A stretch of 64,000 bases of DNA from contig NZ_CP095073.1 of NCBI RefSeq assembly GCF_022919095.1, forward strand, positions 3,906,001-3,970,000, read 5' to 3'. Positions 36,843-45,849 of the stretch are shown here, piece after piece. Within the stretch, counting starts at the first letter, position 1; every line of letters starts with the position of its first letter. A program made the position numbers and the translations under genes. Source of the stretch: Halobacillus salinarum (GTDB lineage Bacteria; Bacillota; Bacilli; Bacillales; Halobacillaceae). The notes beneath the pieces were generated by a model, which had not been told where the DNA came from, ran no database searches, and worked only from the letters and a program-made list of their open reading frames with translations.

Positions 36843-37034
36843 TCAATTACCCTCGTCATCACATTGCTAATTTACAGAATTACTTTTACCGAAGTGTTAA
36901 TAATATTCTGCAATAATGTGACTGCTTCAAGTATAACATCACACATGTGTTTTCCAACTCATTTAAGCAAAAAAATGGGAAAAATAATGCCTTTTCGTCA
37001 TGGCTTCATCCCAGTAGTGCCAACAATCTTCAAC

Positions 37035-37805
37035 TTACAACAGCGACTCTGCCCCATCGACAAAAACCTCTGTACCGGTGACATGACTTGCTTTTTCAGA
37101 AACTAAATAACAGACTAGATCGGCCACTTGTTCAGGTGATCCTGGTCCATTTTCCAGCGGCTGTTTTCCATCTGGATATTCAACCGGAATTTCCACTTCT
37201 TCCAGATGGCCTTTCTTCTCTGTATTTTGATCAATATTTGTACGGATCGCTCCTGGACAGATGGCATTCACACGAATTTTATAAGCAGCAAGTTCAAGCG
37301 CTGCCATTTTCATAAAAGCGGCTTGTCCTGCTTTAGAGGTGCTATAAGCAGACATCCCTATATTAGAAAAGGTGCGTGTTCCATTTACAGAGCTCGTAAT
37401 AACAATGCTTCCTCCACGTTGTTTTAAGTAGGGAATACTGTGTTTGACCATAAGAAAAGTACCTTTTAAATTAATCTGTATGGTTTTTTCCCATTCTTCT
37501 GCCCCAAGCTCTTCAATAGGAGCAAATGTACCGTTAATCCCGGCATTTTCAAACACTACATCCAGCCTGCCCCAGTGCTTATTCACTTCTTCCAGCCCTG
37601 CAATCACTCTTTGTTCATCAGACACATCAAGATCTATGGCCATGGCTTCTCCACCAAGACTTACAATCTTGTCTTGAACATCCATTGCGCGGTGTTCTTT
37701 TACATCCATAATGCCTACCCGAAAGCCTTCTTCTGCTAGACGGAGCGCAGATGCTTTACCGATTCCAGAACCGCCTCCTGTAACAATGGCTACCTTTTTA
37801 TCCAT
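37035..37805 (-). CDS. Short-chain dehydrogenase/reductase (SDR)
   Basis: A 256-residue classical SDR. TGGGSGIGKA near residues 9-18 binds NAD(P); NAGING; the Ser in ITSSVNG; YSTSKAG gives catalytic Tyr and Lys. ATG 37805 after AAGGAGGAACAAA is chosen; a longer open frame reaches 38030 but has no support. It stands alone. Specificity is not readable from motifs. Confidence 0.9.
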   Translation of the reverse strand: MDKKVAIVTGGGSGIGKASALRLAEEGFRVGIMDVKEHRAMDVQDKIVSLGGEAMAIDLDVSDEQRVIAGLEEVNKHWGRLDVVFENAGINGTFAPIEELGAEEWEKTIQINLKGTFLMVKHSIPYLKQRGGSIVITSSVNGTRTFSNIGMSAYSTSKAGQAAFMKMAALELAAYKIRVNAICPGAIRTNIDQNTEKKGHLEEVEIPVEYPDGKQPLENGPGSPEQVADLVCYLVSEKASHVTGTEVFVDGAESLL

Positions 37806-38183
37806 TTTGTTCCTCCTTGAAAGTATTGAGTTTCCCATACCCCATATCCAGAAAAATATGCATAAGATAAGGGACGGGGACATAATTAAAAACCTTTCCT
37901 CTAAAGACGAACAATGAAGGGGAGAGAAATTCCTAGTCTGACTAAATAATCGCTTCCTTTGCTTCGTTTTCACCCGATTGAAATGCGAAGAATTCAGCAG
38001 AAACGGCACATCAGAAGTCCTCGTAAACAAGCGATTTCTGCTTTATGGAAGAGTTCATGGAAAGGAAGTTTGATTAAAACCGGCATGTCCTGTGCCACAT
38101 TTAACTGCCTTGCGGAAATGGAAATCTTCTGTCGGTGAGGCCTTGCTCCCACTACCTTACAAGAAGTGGAAGTTCAACTAACC
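37806..38183. other. Long intergenic region without a supported gene
   Basis: About 380 bases between the SDR gene and the hairpin after the TRAP operon. A plus-strand 51-codon frame starting near 37982 lacks a ribosome binding site. I see nothing else that I can name. Confidence 0.5.
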
Positions 38184-38253
38184 TAAAAATCCGAACGATG
38201 GTGAAGTTATCGTAAAAAGTACACCTTCATTCGGATTTTATATGGGCTAAGAC
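38184..38253 (-). repeat. Hairpin repeat copy 2, also a likely terminator of the TRAP operon
   Basis: Imperfect 15-bp stem ATCCGAACGATGGTG / CACCTTCATTCGGAT; on the minus strand followed by T5. It aligns with 22685-22756, including the flanking bases (CTAAGAC versus CTAAAAC). Confidence 0.6.
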
Positions 38254-38282
38254 TCTTTATACCCAGCCCCTTTTCTTAAAGT

Positions 38283-39338
38283 TCACTTTTGGGATTCAGT
38301 CTCTTTTTCAGCTTGTTGAATATCTTTTTTCAGCTGCTCAAGAATTGCTTTCCCATCCTTACCGACTCTCTCTACATATTCCTTTTGAACAGACTGAGCC
38401 TTCTCTTTAAATGTTTTTCTCTGCCTTTCTGACAATTCATTAATTTTAATGGAACTGTTCTTTTTAATTGCTTTTAGTGCTTTTTGGTTATAATCCTTTT
38501 GAATCTCAAAAGATTCACCCTTCATTTCCTCTATCGTTTCATCAATCATGTTCTGCACATTAGACGGAAGACGTTCATAACGCTCCTTGTTGACAACAGT
38601 GCTTGTCGTATACAACGAATGACGGGAAAGGGTGAGATGACTTTGGACTTCATAAAATTTCATCTGTTCGATTGCAAAAAGTGGATTCGTCTCCCCATCA
38701 ATCATGCCTAATTGAAGACCACTGTATACCTGCTCATAAGGAACAGGTGTTGGATTCGCCCCATAAGCTTGATAAGATGAAACAATTAAGGGTGACGGCA
38801 TCGTTCGGAATTTTACTCCTTCGAAGTCTTGAGGTTGCTGCATCTGCTTATTAGACGTCCAGTCGTTAAAACCTTCTGTCCAATAAGACATTGGCTTTAC
38901 TCCTTTTTCTTCAAACTTTTTTGATAATAAATCATACAATGCCGGACTTTCATTTAATACTTTTCTATTCACATCCATGTTATCGGAAAAAAGGAAGTTT
39001 AATAACAATACCTGTGACTCCGGTACAAAGGTTCCAATATTTCCTGGAGAAACAATCGCGAAATCAACGGCCCCCATTTGCACGAGTTCAAATTGAGTAA
39101 CCGCATTTCCTAACTGCCCTACGGGATAAATATCGACTGCAATTTCTCCATTTGATTTTTCCTCCAGTTTTTTCTTAAATTCTTCCACGTAAGAGTTTTG
39201 GACGGATGAGGGGGATTCCTCATGGACAAATCGAAATACATACTTCGGGGAATCCTCCCCTCTTGTTGTTTCCGACCCGCCGCTGCCACAGCCTGCTAGA
39301 AGCATGGCTGTTGAAAGGAAGACTAGCAATATCCTCAT
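38283..39338 (-). CDS. dctP: TRAP transporter substrate-binding lipoprotein (DctP family)
   Basis: A 351-residue DctP-type protein. It begins with a lipoprotein signal (LLVFLSTAMLLAGCGSGG), so it is probably membrane-anchored. VKFRTMPSPLIVSSYQAYG with the conserved Arg (here within FRTMPS) usually pairs the ligand carboxylate. It is third in the run dctQ, dctM, dctP. TRAP systems import carboxylates, sugar acids and related solutes, driven by a sodium or proton gradient. Ligand not identified. Confidence 0.9.
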   Translation of the reverse strand: MRILLVFLSTAMLLAGCGSGGSETTRGEDSPKYVFRFVHEESPSSVQNSYVEEFKKKLEEKSNGEIAVDIYPVGQLGNAVTQFELVQMGAVDFAIVSPGNIGTFVPESQVLLLNFLFSDNMDVNRKVLNESPALYDLLSKKFEEKGVKPMSYWTEGFNDWTSNKQMQQPQDFEGVKFRTMPSPLIVSSYQAYGANPTPVPYEQVYSGLQLGMIDGETNPLFAIEQMKFYEVQSHLTLSRHSLYTTSTVVNKERYERLPSNVQNMIDETIEEMKGESFEIQKDYNQKALKAIKKNSSIKINELSERQRKTFKEKAQSVQKEYVERVGKDGKAILEQLKKDIQQAEKETESQK

Positions 39339-39352
39339 GAACGCTTCCCTCC

Positions 39353-40633
39353 CTATTCGGTGTAAAAAATTTGATAAGACGTAAGAATTTCTGGAAACAA
39401 GATAAACAATGCTGAAGCTAGCAATAAGAGAATCATATAAGGCCAGATCCCTTTTATGATTTCTTTATAAGGCCGTTGAAAAACAGCAATGGCCGTGAAA
39501 ATATCCACTCCAAAGGGAGGAGTAGCTGAACCAATAGCTGCCTGCAGCGTAATAATAACTCCCAGAGCAACAGGGTCAATGCCCGCATTCATTGCTACTG
39601 GATAAAAAATCGGCGTTAAAATAATAATGACGACAAGTGGATCGACAAACATGCAGCCCAAAAAGAAAAACACGGCAACAATAAACAGGACATACGTTTG
39701 TGACGGATCACTGCCGAGTACGGCTTGAGTAATTTCCTGCGGGAGTTTCGCATACGCAAGCATCCAGCTGAGTGCCGTACCGGAAGCAACAAGGATAAAA
39801 ACTGCAGCCGTTACAATAGCCGTAGATTCAGCAATTTGAAAGAGCTGTTTAATTTTCACATCTTTATAAATAAAAACTTCCAGAACAATTGCATACAATA
39901 CGGATACTGCGGCGGCTTCTGTCGGACTGAATACACCAGCGTAAATCCCTCCGATAATTAACACGGGAAACCCAAGTGGAAGCAAAGCATTTTTTGTTGC
40001 CGTTACCCGTTCCTTCCAAGTCGCTTTCTGTTGTATGCCGAGCTTTTGGACTCGAGCAAGTGTGTAGCTGTAAATCGCAAACATGAAAAAGATAATTAAA
40101 CCAGGGATGACACCCGCAATAAACATTTCACCTACGGACGTTCCAGATACAACTCCGTAAACAATCATCGCAATACTCGGTGGAACAATAAGCGCGAGGT
40201 CACTGGCATTGATAATCAGGGGAATCGCCTGTTTATCTTTATAGCCGACTTCAAGAAGGCGCTCTCTCATTGGTTTTCCAACTGCGACAACGGTGGCCTG
40301 AGTCGAGCCGGAAATGGAACCAAATAACGTACATGCGGCCGCTGTAGTGATCGCATACCCTCCTCGTAAATGACCGAGGAAGCTTCCTACAAAATCTAAT
40401 AACCGTCTTGACGTCCGGCCGGAAGCCATAATGTCAGCGGCATAGATAAACATAGGGACTGCCAAAAGGACAAATGTTTTGATTCCTAAAGTGAACTGCT
40501 GAATCATTACCATGAGATCCAGCTCAGGGAAAAAGACTAGTCCGACGATAAGCGGACCTAAAAAGAGCGGAACCATCATCGGATAACCGAGGAATAAAAA
40601 AAGAAACATGATACCAAGTAGCAGCCAAAGCAT
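39353..40633 (-). CDS. dctM: TRAP transporter large permease (DctM family)
   Basis: A 426-residue polytopic membrane protein with about 12 spans. It has GYPMMVPLFLGPLIVGL, SGSTQATVVAVGKPM, DLALIVPPSIAMIVYGVVSG and AAIGSATPPFGVDIFT, all diagnostic of DctM. It is the ion-coupled large permease. Its start overlaps the dctQ stop by one base, and dctP follows after 14 bases. Confidence 0.93.
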   Translation of the reverse strand: MLWLLLGIMFLFLFLGYPMMVPLFLGPLIVGLVFFPELDLMVMIQQFTLGIKTFVLLAVPMFIYAADIMASGRTSRRLLDFVGSFLGHLRGGYAITTAAACTLFGSISGSTQATVVAVGKPMRERLLEVGYKDKQAIPLIINASDLALIVPPSIAMIVYGVVSGTSVGEMFIAGVIPGLIIFFMFAIYSYTLARVQKLGIQQKATWKERVTATKNALLPLGFPVLIIGGIYAGVFSPTEAAAVSVLYAIVLEVFIYKDVKIKQLFQIAESTAIVTAAVFILVASGTALSWMLAYAKLPQEITQAVLGSDPSQTYVLFIVAVFFFLGCMFVDPLVVIIILTPIFYPVAMNAGIDPVALGVIITLQAAIGSATPPFGVDIFTAIAVFQRPYKEIIKGIWPYMILLLLASALFILFPEILTSYQIFYTE

Positions 40634-41166
40634 TAGTTCCCCTCCTTTTCCTCGGGAAAAATTGCAAGCGTACCGTCTATCATACGATTTGCGTAACGAA
40701 TATTTAAGTACCCTTCATACGCATATTGAACCGCACCAAAAAATAACCCAAGCGGAACAAATAACATGATGAGATAAAGCGGAAAGCGTAAAGCCGGTGT
40801 TACACGTTCGACATCATAGAGGAACCACGTGTAGCGAACGCCATAATACGTAAGAAAAAATAGCAGACCCGACGTTGAAAATGTGGTGAAAATAACTAAG
40901 TATTTTCTGAATCGAAATGGAAGCATCTCTACGAATGCCGTCATTTTCAGATGCCTTCCATTCCTGGCACAGTAGCTTAACCCAACAAAAGTGACAAGGA
41001 TTAAAAAGAATTGTCCCACTTCTTCCGCATAGGTCAGACTATTGCCAAGAAAAGACCTGGCGATGACATTCGCTAACAGCACTACTGTCATGCCGATGAT
41101 AGACCAGCTGATAATCCACTTTTCAACGAGGGTCTGGCCTCTGTCCCATTTTTTTAGCCACTCCAT
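40633..41166 (-). CDS. dctQ: TRAP transporter small permease (DctQ family)
   Basis: A 177-residue protein with four hydrophobic spans, including IISWSIIGMTVVLLANVIAR and EVGQFFLILVTFVGLSYCAR. It is the small membrane subunit that partners DctM. First gene of the TRAP operon, with AAAGGAGGAAG before the ATG. Confidence 0.9.
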   Translation of the reverse strand: MEWLKKWDRGQTLVEKWIISWSIIGMTVVLLANVIARSFLGNSLTYAEEVGQFFLILVTFVGLSYCARNGRHLKMTAFVEMLPFRFRKYLVIFTTFSTSGLLFFLTYYGVRYTWFLYDVERVTPALRFPLYLIMLFVPLGLFFGAVQYAYEGYLNIRYANRMIDGTLAIFPEEKEGN

Positions 41167-41371
41167 TTCACTTCCTCCTTTTATATTTCCATCGAGTTAC
41201 AAATATCCGCTCATTTTATCATTCAAACATAATATTTTTAAAAAAATAGTTATTTTCCCCCGTTATTTGAGTTTATTTTACAATAATATACATTTTATTA
41301 GTATAATTTAAAAAGCAGTGAATTCGTATATCTTTAGAAGAACAGAGAAGGATGGAAACGGGGATAAAACC

Positions 41372-41411
41372 AAAAAAACATCCCTTCTTTTCATGAAAAG
41401 AAGGGATGTTT
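41372..41411 (-). terminator. Rho-independent terminator after the nitroreductase gene
   Basis: A strong hairpin (ACATCCCTTCTTTTC with GAAAAGAAGGGATGT) lies just after the stop and runs into T7 on the minus strand. Confidence 0.85.
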
Positions 41412-41417
41412 AGAAGG

Positions 41418-41975
41418 CTATTTCTTTTTATAAATACTGAGCTTGTTTTCCACAGCCGTACGATCTTTAGCTTTTGGTTTTGTGTCAAAGTAACCGAGAT
41501 GCAGAAAGCCGACTATTTTTTCGCCTGGTTCTACACCTAAAAGCTCACGAACGCGAGGTTCGTGAATTTGAGGATTGGTTTTCCAAACCACTCCAAGCTT
41601 CCGCTCCCAGGCAAGAAGCTGGAAGTTTTGAATCATGCAGCTGATCGCTCCGAAATTTTCTTCCCACTGTTTCTGGCGTGGGTCCTCCTGCATAACAGCA
41701 ATAAGGAAAGCAGCGGGCTGACTGAAGTAGTTTCTGCGGTTTTCCTGCATGTCACGAGGAAAGGTTTGGACTAAGTCTTCCACAAAATCCCCGGTTTCAG
41801 CTGTCGGTACAAAGATAAACCGCCACGGCTCACGAAGGCCATGTGTCGGTGCCCAGCGTGCATCATCGAGCAGTTCAATAATCAACTCTTCTGGAACTTC
41901 TTTATCCAAGTAGCCTTTTTTAATGGATCTCCGTTCACGAATAATTCTAGCAAGCTCTGTTTTTGTATTTTCCAT
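41418..41975 (-). CDS. Nitroreductase-family NAD(P)H oxidoreductase (YfhC-like)
   Basis: A 185-residue nitroreductase: ERRSIKKGYLDKEV at the N-terminus binds FMN phosphate, DDARWAPTHGLREPWRF is the FMN-binding stretch, and the C-terminus has EKIVGFLHLGYF. Cytoplasmic flavoprotein; the natural substrate in this class is usually unknown. A 16/19 match to a Fur box lies 36 bases before the start, and the B. subtilis homologue yfhC belongs to the Fur regulon. It therefore may be induced by iron limitation. Confidence 0.88.
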   Translation of the reverse strand: MENTKTELARIIRERRSIKKGYLDKEVPEELIIELLDDARWAPTHGLREPWRFIFVPTAETGDFVEDLVQTFPRDMQENRRNYFSQPAAFLIAVMQEDPRQKQWEENFGAISCMIQNFQLLAWERKLGVVWKTNPQIHEPRVRELLGVEPGEKIVGFLHLGYFDTKPKAKDRTAVENKLSIYKKK

Positions 41976-42010
41976 GTATTTTCACCTACATTTTTGGAAT
42001 GTCAGTTCAT

Positions 42011-42029
42011 GATAATGATAATTGTTCTC
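42011..42029 (-). promoter_or_regulatory. Fur box upstream of the nitroreductase gene
   Basis: GATAATGATAATTGTTCTC matches the 19-bp consensus GATAATGATAATCATTATC at 16 positions. It lies 36 bases upstream of ATG 41975. Confidence 0.7.
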
Positions 42030-42129
42030 AATCAATGTGTCAAATGCATTTTGCCATATATTTTACCAGTGTATGTTTGAGCTTAACTATGAATGATTAC
42101 TTTTTCTCCTGCCACCTTTATACAATGCA

Positions 42130-43194
42130 CTATTCAGTGACTACTAAACTTGTCGGATGCTGGGATGTAAATTTATCTTTCCACTGCACACTTAGACGTT
42201 CCCACCTGTCATCCTCTGCGCTCAGGCGAAACAATCCAAGGTTATTCATCGCATAAAATATGCCGTTTTCCACAGGATCGGCTGCAAGCGTGTGAATGTA
42301 AGCCCCTTCTTTTGGAAGTCCTTCCGCAGCTTCCTTCCAAACCTGCTCCCCTTTTTTACGGTATATCGTTGAATATAAGGAGGACTGATGAGCTTTAAGC
42401 GGACTTTCAGCTGCTGATACTAAGCGATCTTCCGGGTCATTTGAATGGAGTACCATATTGTACAAATAAGGATGGTTCTCCAATCCTTCACTCTTATACG
42501 TCCACGTCTTCCCTTCGTCTTCACTTTCTGAATAAGAATGACCGGCTGCCATAAAGCCATCGCCGCAAGCCGCATACAGTTGTCCAGGACGTTCAGGGTG
42601 CGCCAGAATCGTATGGGCGTCAAGCGGACTAAGGAATGAACGGTCTTCCCAAGTTTCTCCATGATTGGCAGTACGGATGACCGCCCCGAATTCAACGGAA
42701 GCAGTTAAATGGTTTTCATCCACAAAGCCAGGAGTAATCCAACGGATGTGACTGGTAAATGGACGCGGTGGAAATTGCCAATTTGCCTTTGAAGGCAGAT
42801 TCTGTACTCCCTTGAATTCTGTCCAGCTTTCTCCGTGATCTTCTGAAAAATAGAGGGCACTCGGCTCCGTACCCGCATATACAATATGATTTCCATTCTT
42901 CTTTTTATAAGGGTGGACAGCCACAGCAGATAAATGCGCTGATTTAATTCCTTGCCCTTTCATCGGTTCATGGTAAGAATTCACCTGGCCGATGGCATGA
43001 AAACTATTGCCGCCGTCTTCACTCTTCCACAAGCCATGACCGTAAGTAGCGCAGTAGACCCTGTTTTTGTTCCCGGGATCTACTGCGATTCTAATCGGCT
43101 CGGTGCCTTCTAGTCTTGAGTATTGATTATATCCTTGATCAGTCTCCTCTATAATAAATAATTCGTCCTGCATCCCTAAAAAGAATTTTCTCAT
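42130..43194 (-). CDS. BNR/Asp-box repeat protein (sialidase-like propeller)
   Basis: A 354-residue protein with repeated Asp-box motifs (SEDGGNSFHAIG, SEDHGESWTEFKG, TANHGETWEDRSF, SEDEGKTWTYKS), spaced about 60-80 residues, as in VPS10/YCF48/sialidase beta-propellers. No signal peptide is visible. The propeller may bind or cleave glycans or act as a scaffold. No operon partner is obvious. Activity cannot be stated from the sequence. Confidence 0.85.
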   Translation of the reverse strand: MRKFFLGMQDELFIIEETDQGYNQYSRLEGTEPIRIAVDPGNKNRVYCATYGHGLWKSEDGGNSFHAIGQVNSYHEPMKGQGIKSAHLSAVAVHPYKKKNGNHIVYAGTEPSALYFSEDHGESWTEFKGVQNLPSKANWQFPPRPFTSHIRWITPGFVDENHLTASVEFGAVIRTANHGETWEDRSFLSPLDAHTILAHPERPGQLYAACGDGFMAAGHSYSESEDEGKTWTYKSEGLENHPYLYNMVLHSNDPEDRLVSAAESPLKAHQSSLYSTIYRKKGEQVWKEAAEGLPKEGAYIHTLAADPVENGIFYAMNNLGLFRLSAEDDRWERLSVQWKDKFTSQHPTSLVVTE

Positions 43195-43418
43195 TATAAA
43201 ACTCCTTTTCTATGTTCTTGTCCTATGTATCTCATTCCTTTTTTATTTCTTAAGGAAACTAAAAGTAATTTGTCCTCGTCTCTTTTAGCTAACATCACTT
43301 ATCCAAATAGTTAGGTAATGAATCACTAGAAGAAGAATTACTTATCGTCCGGGTGCAGAAAGGAAAGTAAGGAAGCCAGCACAATACCAGGTTTCATTAA
43401 AAAAGGGCGGCTTTGAAT

Positions 43419-43460
43419 TAAAAAAGTTCCCAACTGACACTAGGTCAATGGGAACTTTTA
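43419..43460 (-). terminator. Rho-independent terminator after the 85-residue protein gene
   Basis: AAAGTTCCCA pairs with TGGGAACTTT around a loop, with T run on the minus strand, 17 bases past the stop. Confidence 0.8.
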
Positions 43461-43476
43461 TTAGTCAAGGGGCGGG

Positions 43477-43731
43477 TCAGCCCATTTTTAAACCCTGATA
43501 CTGTGGTTTCACCGATTCGCTGACATATTTTCTGCAAACTCTCTTAAATTTCTTTTCATCATTTCCAACTTCCGGGCTTACAAGCTCGTCGATATCCTTT
43601 CCGTTTCGATCTACACGGATGACATCTTCACGATTCATCTTCGTAAAAGTATAGCGATTCGCCGTAATCGGACATTGGTAGGCATACTCCATTGTGTGAT
43701 TCTTGTTTAATTTGTTAAGAAACTTGAACAT
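43477..43731 (-). CDS. Hypothetical protein, 84 residues
   Basis: A charged small protein (NKLNKNHTMEYAYQCPI, VCRKYVSESVKPQYQ) with two Cys and no hydrophobic span, starting at ATG 43731 after AAGGAGAG. Family not recognised. Own terminator after it, so likely a single-gene unit. Confidence 0.75.
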   Translation of the reverse strand: MFKFLNKLNKNHTMEYAYQCPITANRYTFTKMNREDVIRVDRNGKDIDELVSPEVGNDEKKFKRVCRKYVSESVKPQYQGLKMG

Positions 43732-43824
43732 CAAAAACTCTCCTTACGTTAAAAAAATCTCTCTTCAAGCTATATCGTATAAATAAGCGTTTTCTTTAGC
43801 GGTTCACTAAAATTCATCACGAAA

Positions 43825-43863
43825 AAATGCCTTCTGGAATTTAATGAGAGTCCAGAAGACATT
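43825..43863 (-). terminator. Terminator of the sugar operon after the DUF2264 gene
   Basis: TTCTGGA pairs with TCCAGAA around a 14-base loop, followed by GCATTTTTT on the minus strand. It lies about 120 bases past the stop at 43984. Confidence 0.65.
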
Positions 43864-43983
43864 GAGCTATCTTATTTAACCAAAAAGGAAGTTCCGCCGA
43901 CACTTGATCGTTTCACAGCGGCCCTGGTTTCCACGTGGATGTTTTACACCCTATTGCTAGCTGCTTCTGTGTATCATTATCTA

Positions 43984-45141
43984 TCAATCGTACACTTGCT
44001 CTTCTTTCCACGCCTTATCTATCTGGAATGCCTGTCCGCCCCATGCTTTCTTCGCCGTCCAATCCATATTGTCACCTGTCCAGAACTCGTGATAATAAGG
44101 AAGTCCTAGCGGAAGAAATACTGCCGTACACAAATAGACACTTCCTGTAGATATGTATCGTTCGCCGATCCCCGGCTGATGCCCGGAAAATCCAATAGTA
44201 AGCCAGTTATCATGAGTAAATGTTCCGGGTGCACCCAATGACTTTCGAATAACAGCCGTTAATGCGCTGCGTACTTGGGCCGGTGCAAGCTCCTCAGGCA
44301 GGTCGTCCTTCCAAGCATGCCGGGCAAGGCTTTGAAAGGCACCACAGCGATAAGCAATTGAGCGGCCGACAGGAGGAAAAGTACCATCTGGCGAAATGAG
44401 TCTTTCCTGAATAGCGGCGTATCGCTTCGACCTTCCTTGTATCTTTCTTTTTTCCTCTTCCCAGTCCGGGTATTCACTTCCTATCGTTTCGATAAGATCT
44501 AACAGCATTGGATGGATAACAAAACTATTATAGGCATCATAGTGGAATGCAGGACCATCACTGTAAATGCCATCGCCTAAGTACCAATGATCAAATTGTT
44601 TTAAGGCATAATCGATTCTCATCCGGTCCCAATCTGCTTCTCCCACTTTAAACAAGGCGGCCTCAATGATGGCAGAGAACAACAGCCAATTGGAGAAGAC
44701 TGGTTTTTTCGCCCTCGTCTCTTTAAGCGCATGGATCACGTTATCCTTGACCCGACTCTCAAGCTTCTGCCATAACTCGTCAGGGGCTCTTAAAAGGGCT
44801 TGAGCGAGAAACGCGGTGTCTACAAGCGTCTGTCCTCCTTCAGTAAAATTCATAAAGTCTTCTGAATCAGAATCCGTTGCTGCATCGATGGCCTCTCTTG
44901 CTAAATGGCAGTAAGACAATCTAAGCTCTTCTTCGTTCCTTTCAACCGAAGCTTCGAGCCATGGAGCCATTCCAACGAGCAGCCTGGCCAATGCTTCTAA
45001 ATAAGTAAAATCTTCACGATTTGTTCCTTCGATCATTTCAACAGGCATGACTTTCTTTAATTTCTGTTCTTTTAATGCATGAAGAACAGGATCCGCTATT
45101 TTCAGCATCATAGAAAGCCATTCTGTCCGCTCCTCATTCAT
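43984..45141 (-). CDS. DUF2264-family protein, (alpha/alpha)6-type
   Basis: A 385-residue DUF2264 protein. Recognisable stretches are EDFTYLEALARLLVGMAPWL, FHYDAYNSFVIHPML, and FPPVGRSIAYRCGAFQSLAR. The family is predicted to be an alpha/alpha-barrel, related to unsaturated glucuronyl hydrolases (GH88/GH105) and heparinases. No signal peptide, so cytoplasmic. It overlaps the end of the DUF624 gene by eight bases. It probably acts on an imported saccharide, but no activity is known to me for this member. Confidence 0.85.
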   Translation of the reverse strand: MNEERTEWLSMMLKIADPVLHALKEQKLKKVMPVEMIEGTNREDFTYLEALARLLVGMAPWLEASVERNEEELRLSYCHLAREAIDAATDSDSEDFMNFTEGGQTLVDTAFLAQALLRAPDELWQKLESRVKDNVIHALKETRAKKPVFSNWLLFSAIIEAALFKVGEADWDRMRIDYALKQFDHWYLGDGIYSDGPAFHYDAYNSFVIHPMLLDLIETIGSEYPDWEEEKRKIQGRSKRYAAIQERLISPDGTFPPVGRSIAYRCGAFQSLARHAWKDDLPEELAPAQVRSALTAVIRKSLGAPGTFTHDNWLTIGFSGHQPGIGERYISTGSVYLCTAVFLPLGLPYYHEFWTGDNMDWTAKKAWGGQAFQIDKAWKEEQVYD

Positions 45142-45781
45142 TTTTCTTCCCCGCTTCCGTGTAACCAGATTTCAACTCAATTCTCTTAAACGCGCAATGA
45201 GCAAACCACATAGCCGTAAAGCTTAAGCAGCTGCCGGTCAATACGGGGATAACCCCTGGCACTGCCATGCTGATCAAATAATACAAAACTGCACTTAGTA
45301 CGATCATAACCGTCATTAATGGAGATGAAAAACCCACAAGAAATGCGAATTTGATGCAGTCGAGAACCTTTACTTTGTAATGGGAATAAACGGGGAAAAT
45401 ATAGAGCAGGATCATTCCATAAATAAAGCTGATAAACAGCAGAAGATAGGATAGAACCTGACCAGTGAAAGTGTTCATCGCTCCTGCTATCCGGTAATTC
45501 ATAATTAATAGAATCCCAAAAGCAGTCAGCACCAGACCCAGGAGATTCGCTTTTATAAAGCTAGCTTTATACTCTTTCCAGAACGTTTGAAAAATCGGAA
45601 GATCCTCCTGGCCCCTGATCCATTTTCTTTCGACAGCAAACATGGAGGCGGTCGCCGGAAAGAAACCAAAGAGGACTAATCCTAAAAGCGTAAAGACAAT
45701 CCATAATAGGTTAAGCCAGGCAAAACGCATGATCCAAACACAAATTTTGTATATCCCACCTGAAAAGCCTGCATCCATCAT
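45134..45781 (-). CDS. DUF624 (YesL-family) membrane protein, second paralogue
   Basis: A 215-residue paralogue of the protein at 10870-11589. It shares LLWIVFTLLGLVLFGFFP and the following SMFAVERKWI pattern, with about five hydrophobic segments. It lies between the sugar-binding lipoprotein and DUF2264, overlapping the latter. Function of the family unknown; its recurrence beside ABC sugar systems suggests an accessory role in them. Confidence 0.85.
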   Translation of the reverse strand: MMDAGFSGGIYKICVWIMRFAWLNLLWIVFTLLGLVLFGFFPATASMFAVERKWIRGQEDLPIFQTFWKEYKASFIKANLLGLVLTAFGILLIMNYRIAGAMNTFTGQVLSYLLLFISFIYGMILLYIFPVYSHYKVKVLDCIKFAFLVGFSSPLMTVMIVLSAVLYYLISMAVPGVIPVLTGSCLSFTAMWFAHCAFKRIELKSGYTEAGKKNE

Positions 45782-45849
45782 TCATCCTCCTATATTCGTA
45801 TAAAAAGGAAGAAGAAGGAGGATCATATCCCCTTCTTATCCGTCCTTTT

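Noticed and set aside
37806-38030. N-terminal extension of the SDR to 38030.
   Set aside because: ATG 37805 has AAGGAGG and matches the normal SDR start; the extension is not SDR-like.
37982-38140. Plus-strand 51-codon frame with several Arg/Lys residues between the SDR and TRAP loci.
   Set aside because: No ribosome binding site, unlikely composition and isolated position; no homology recognisable.
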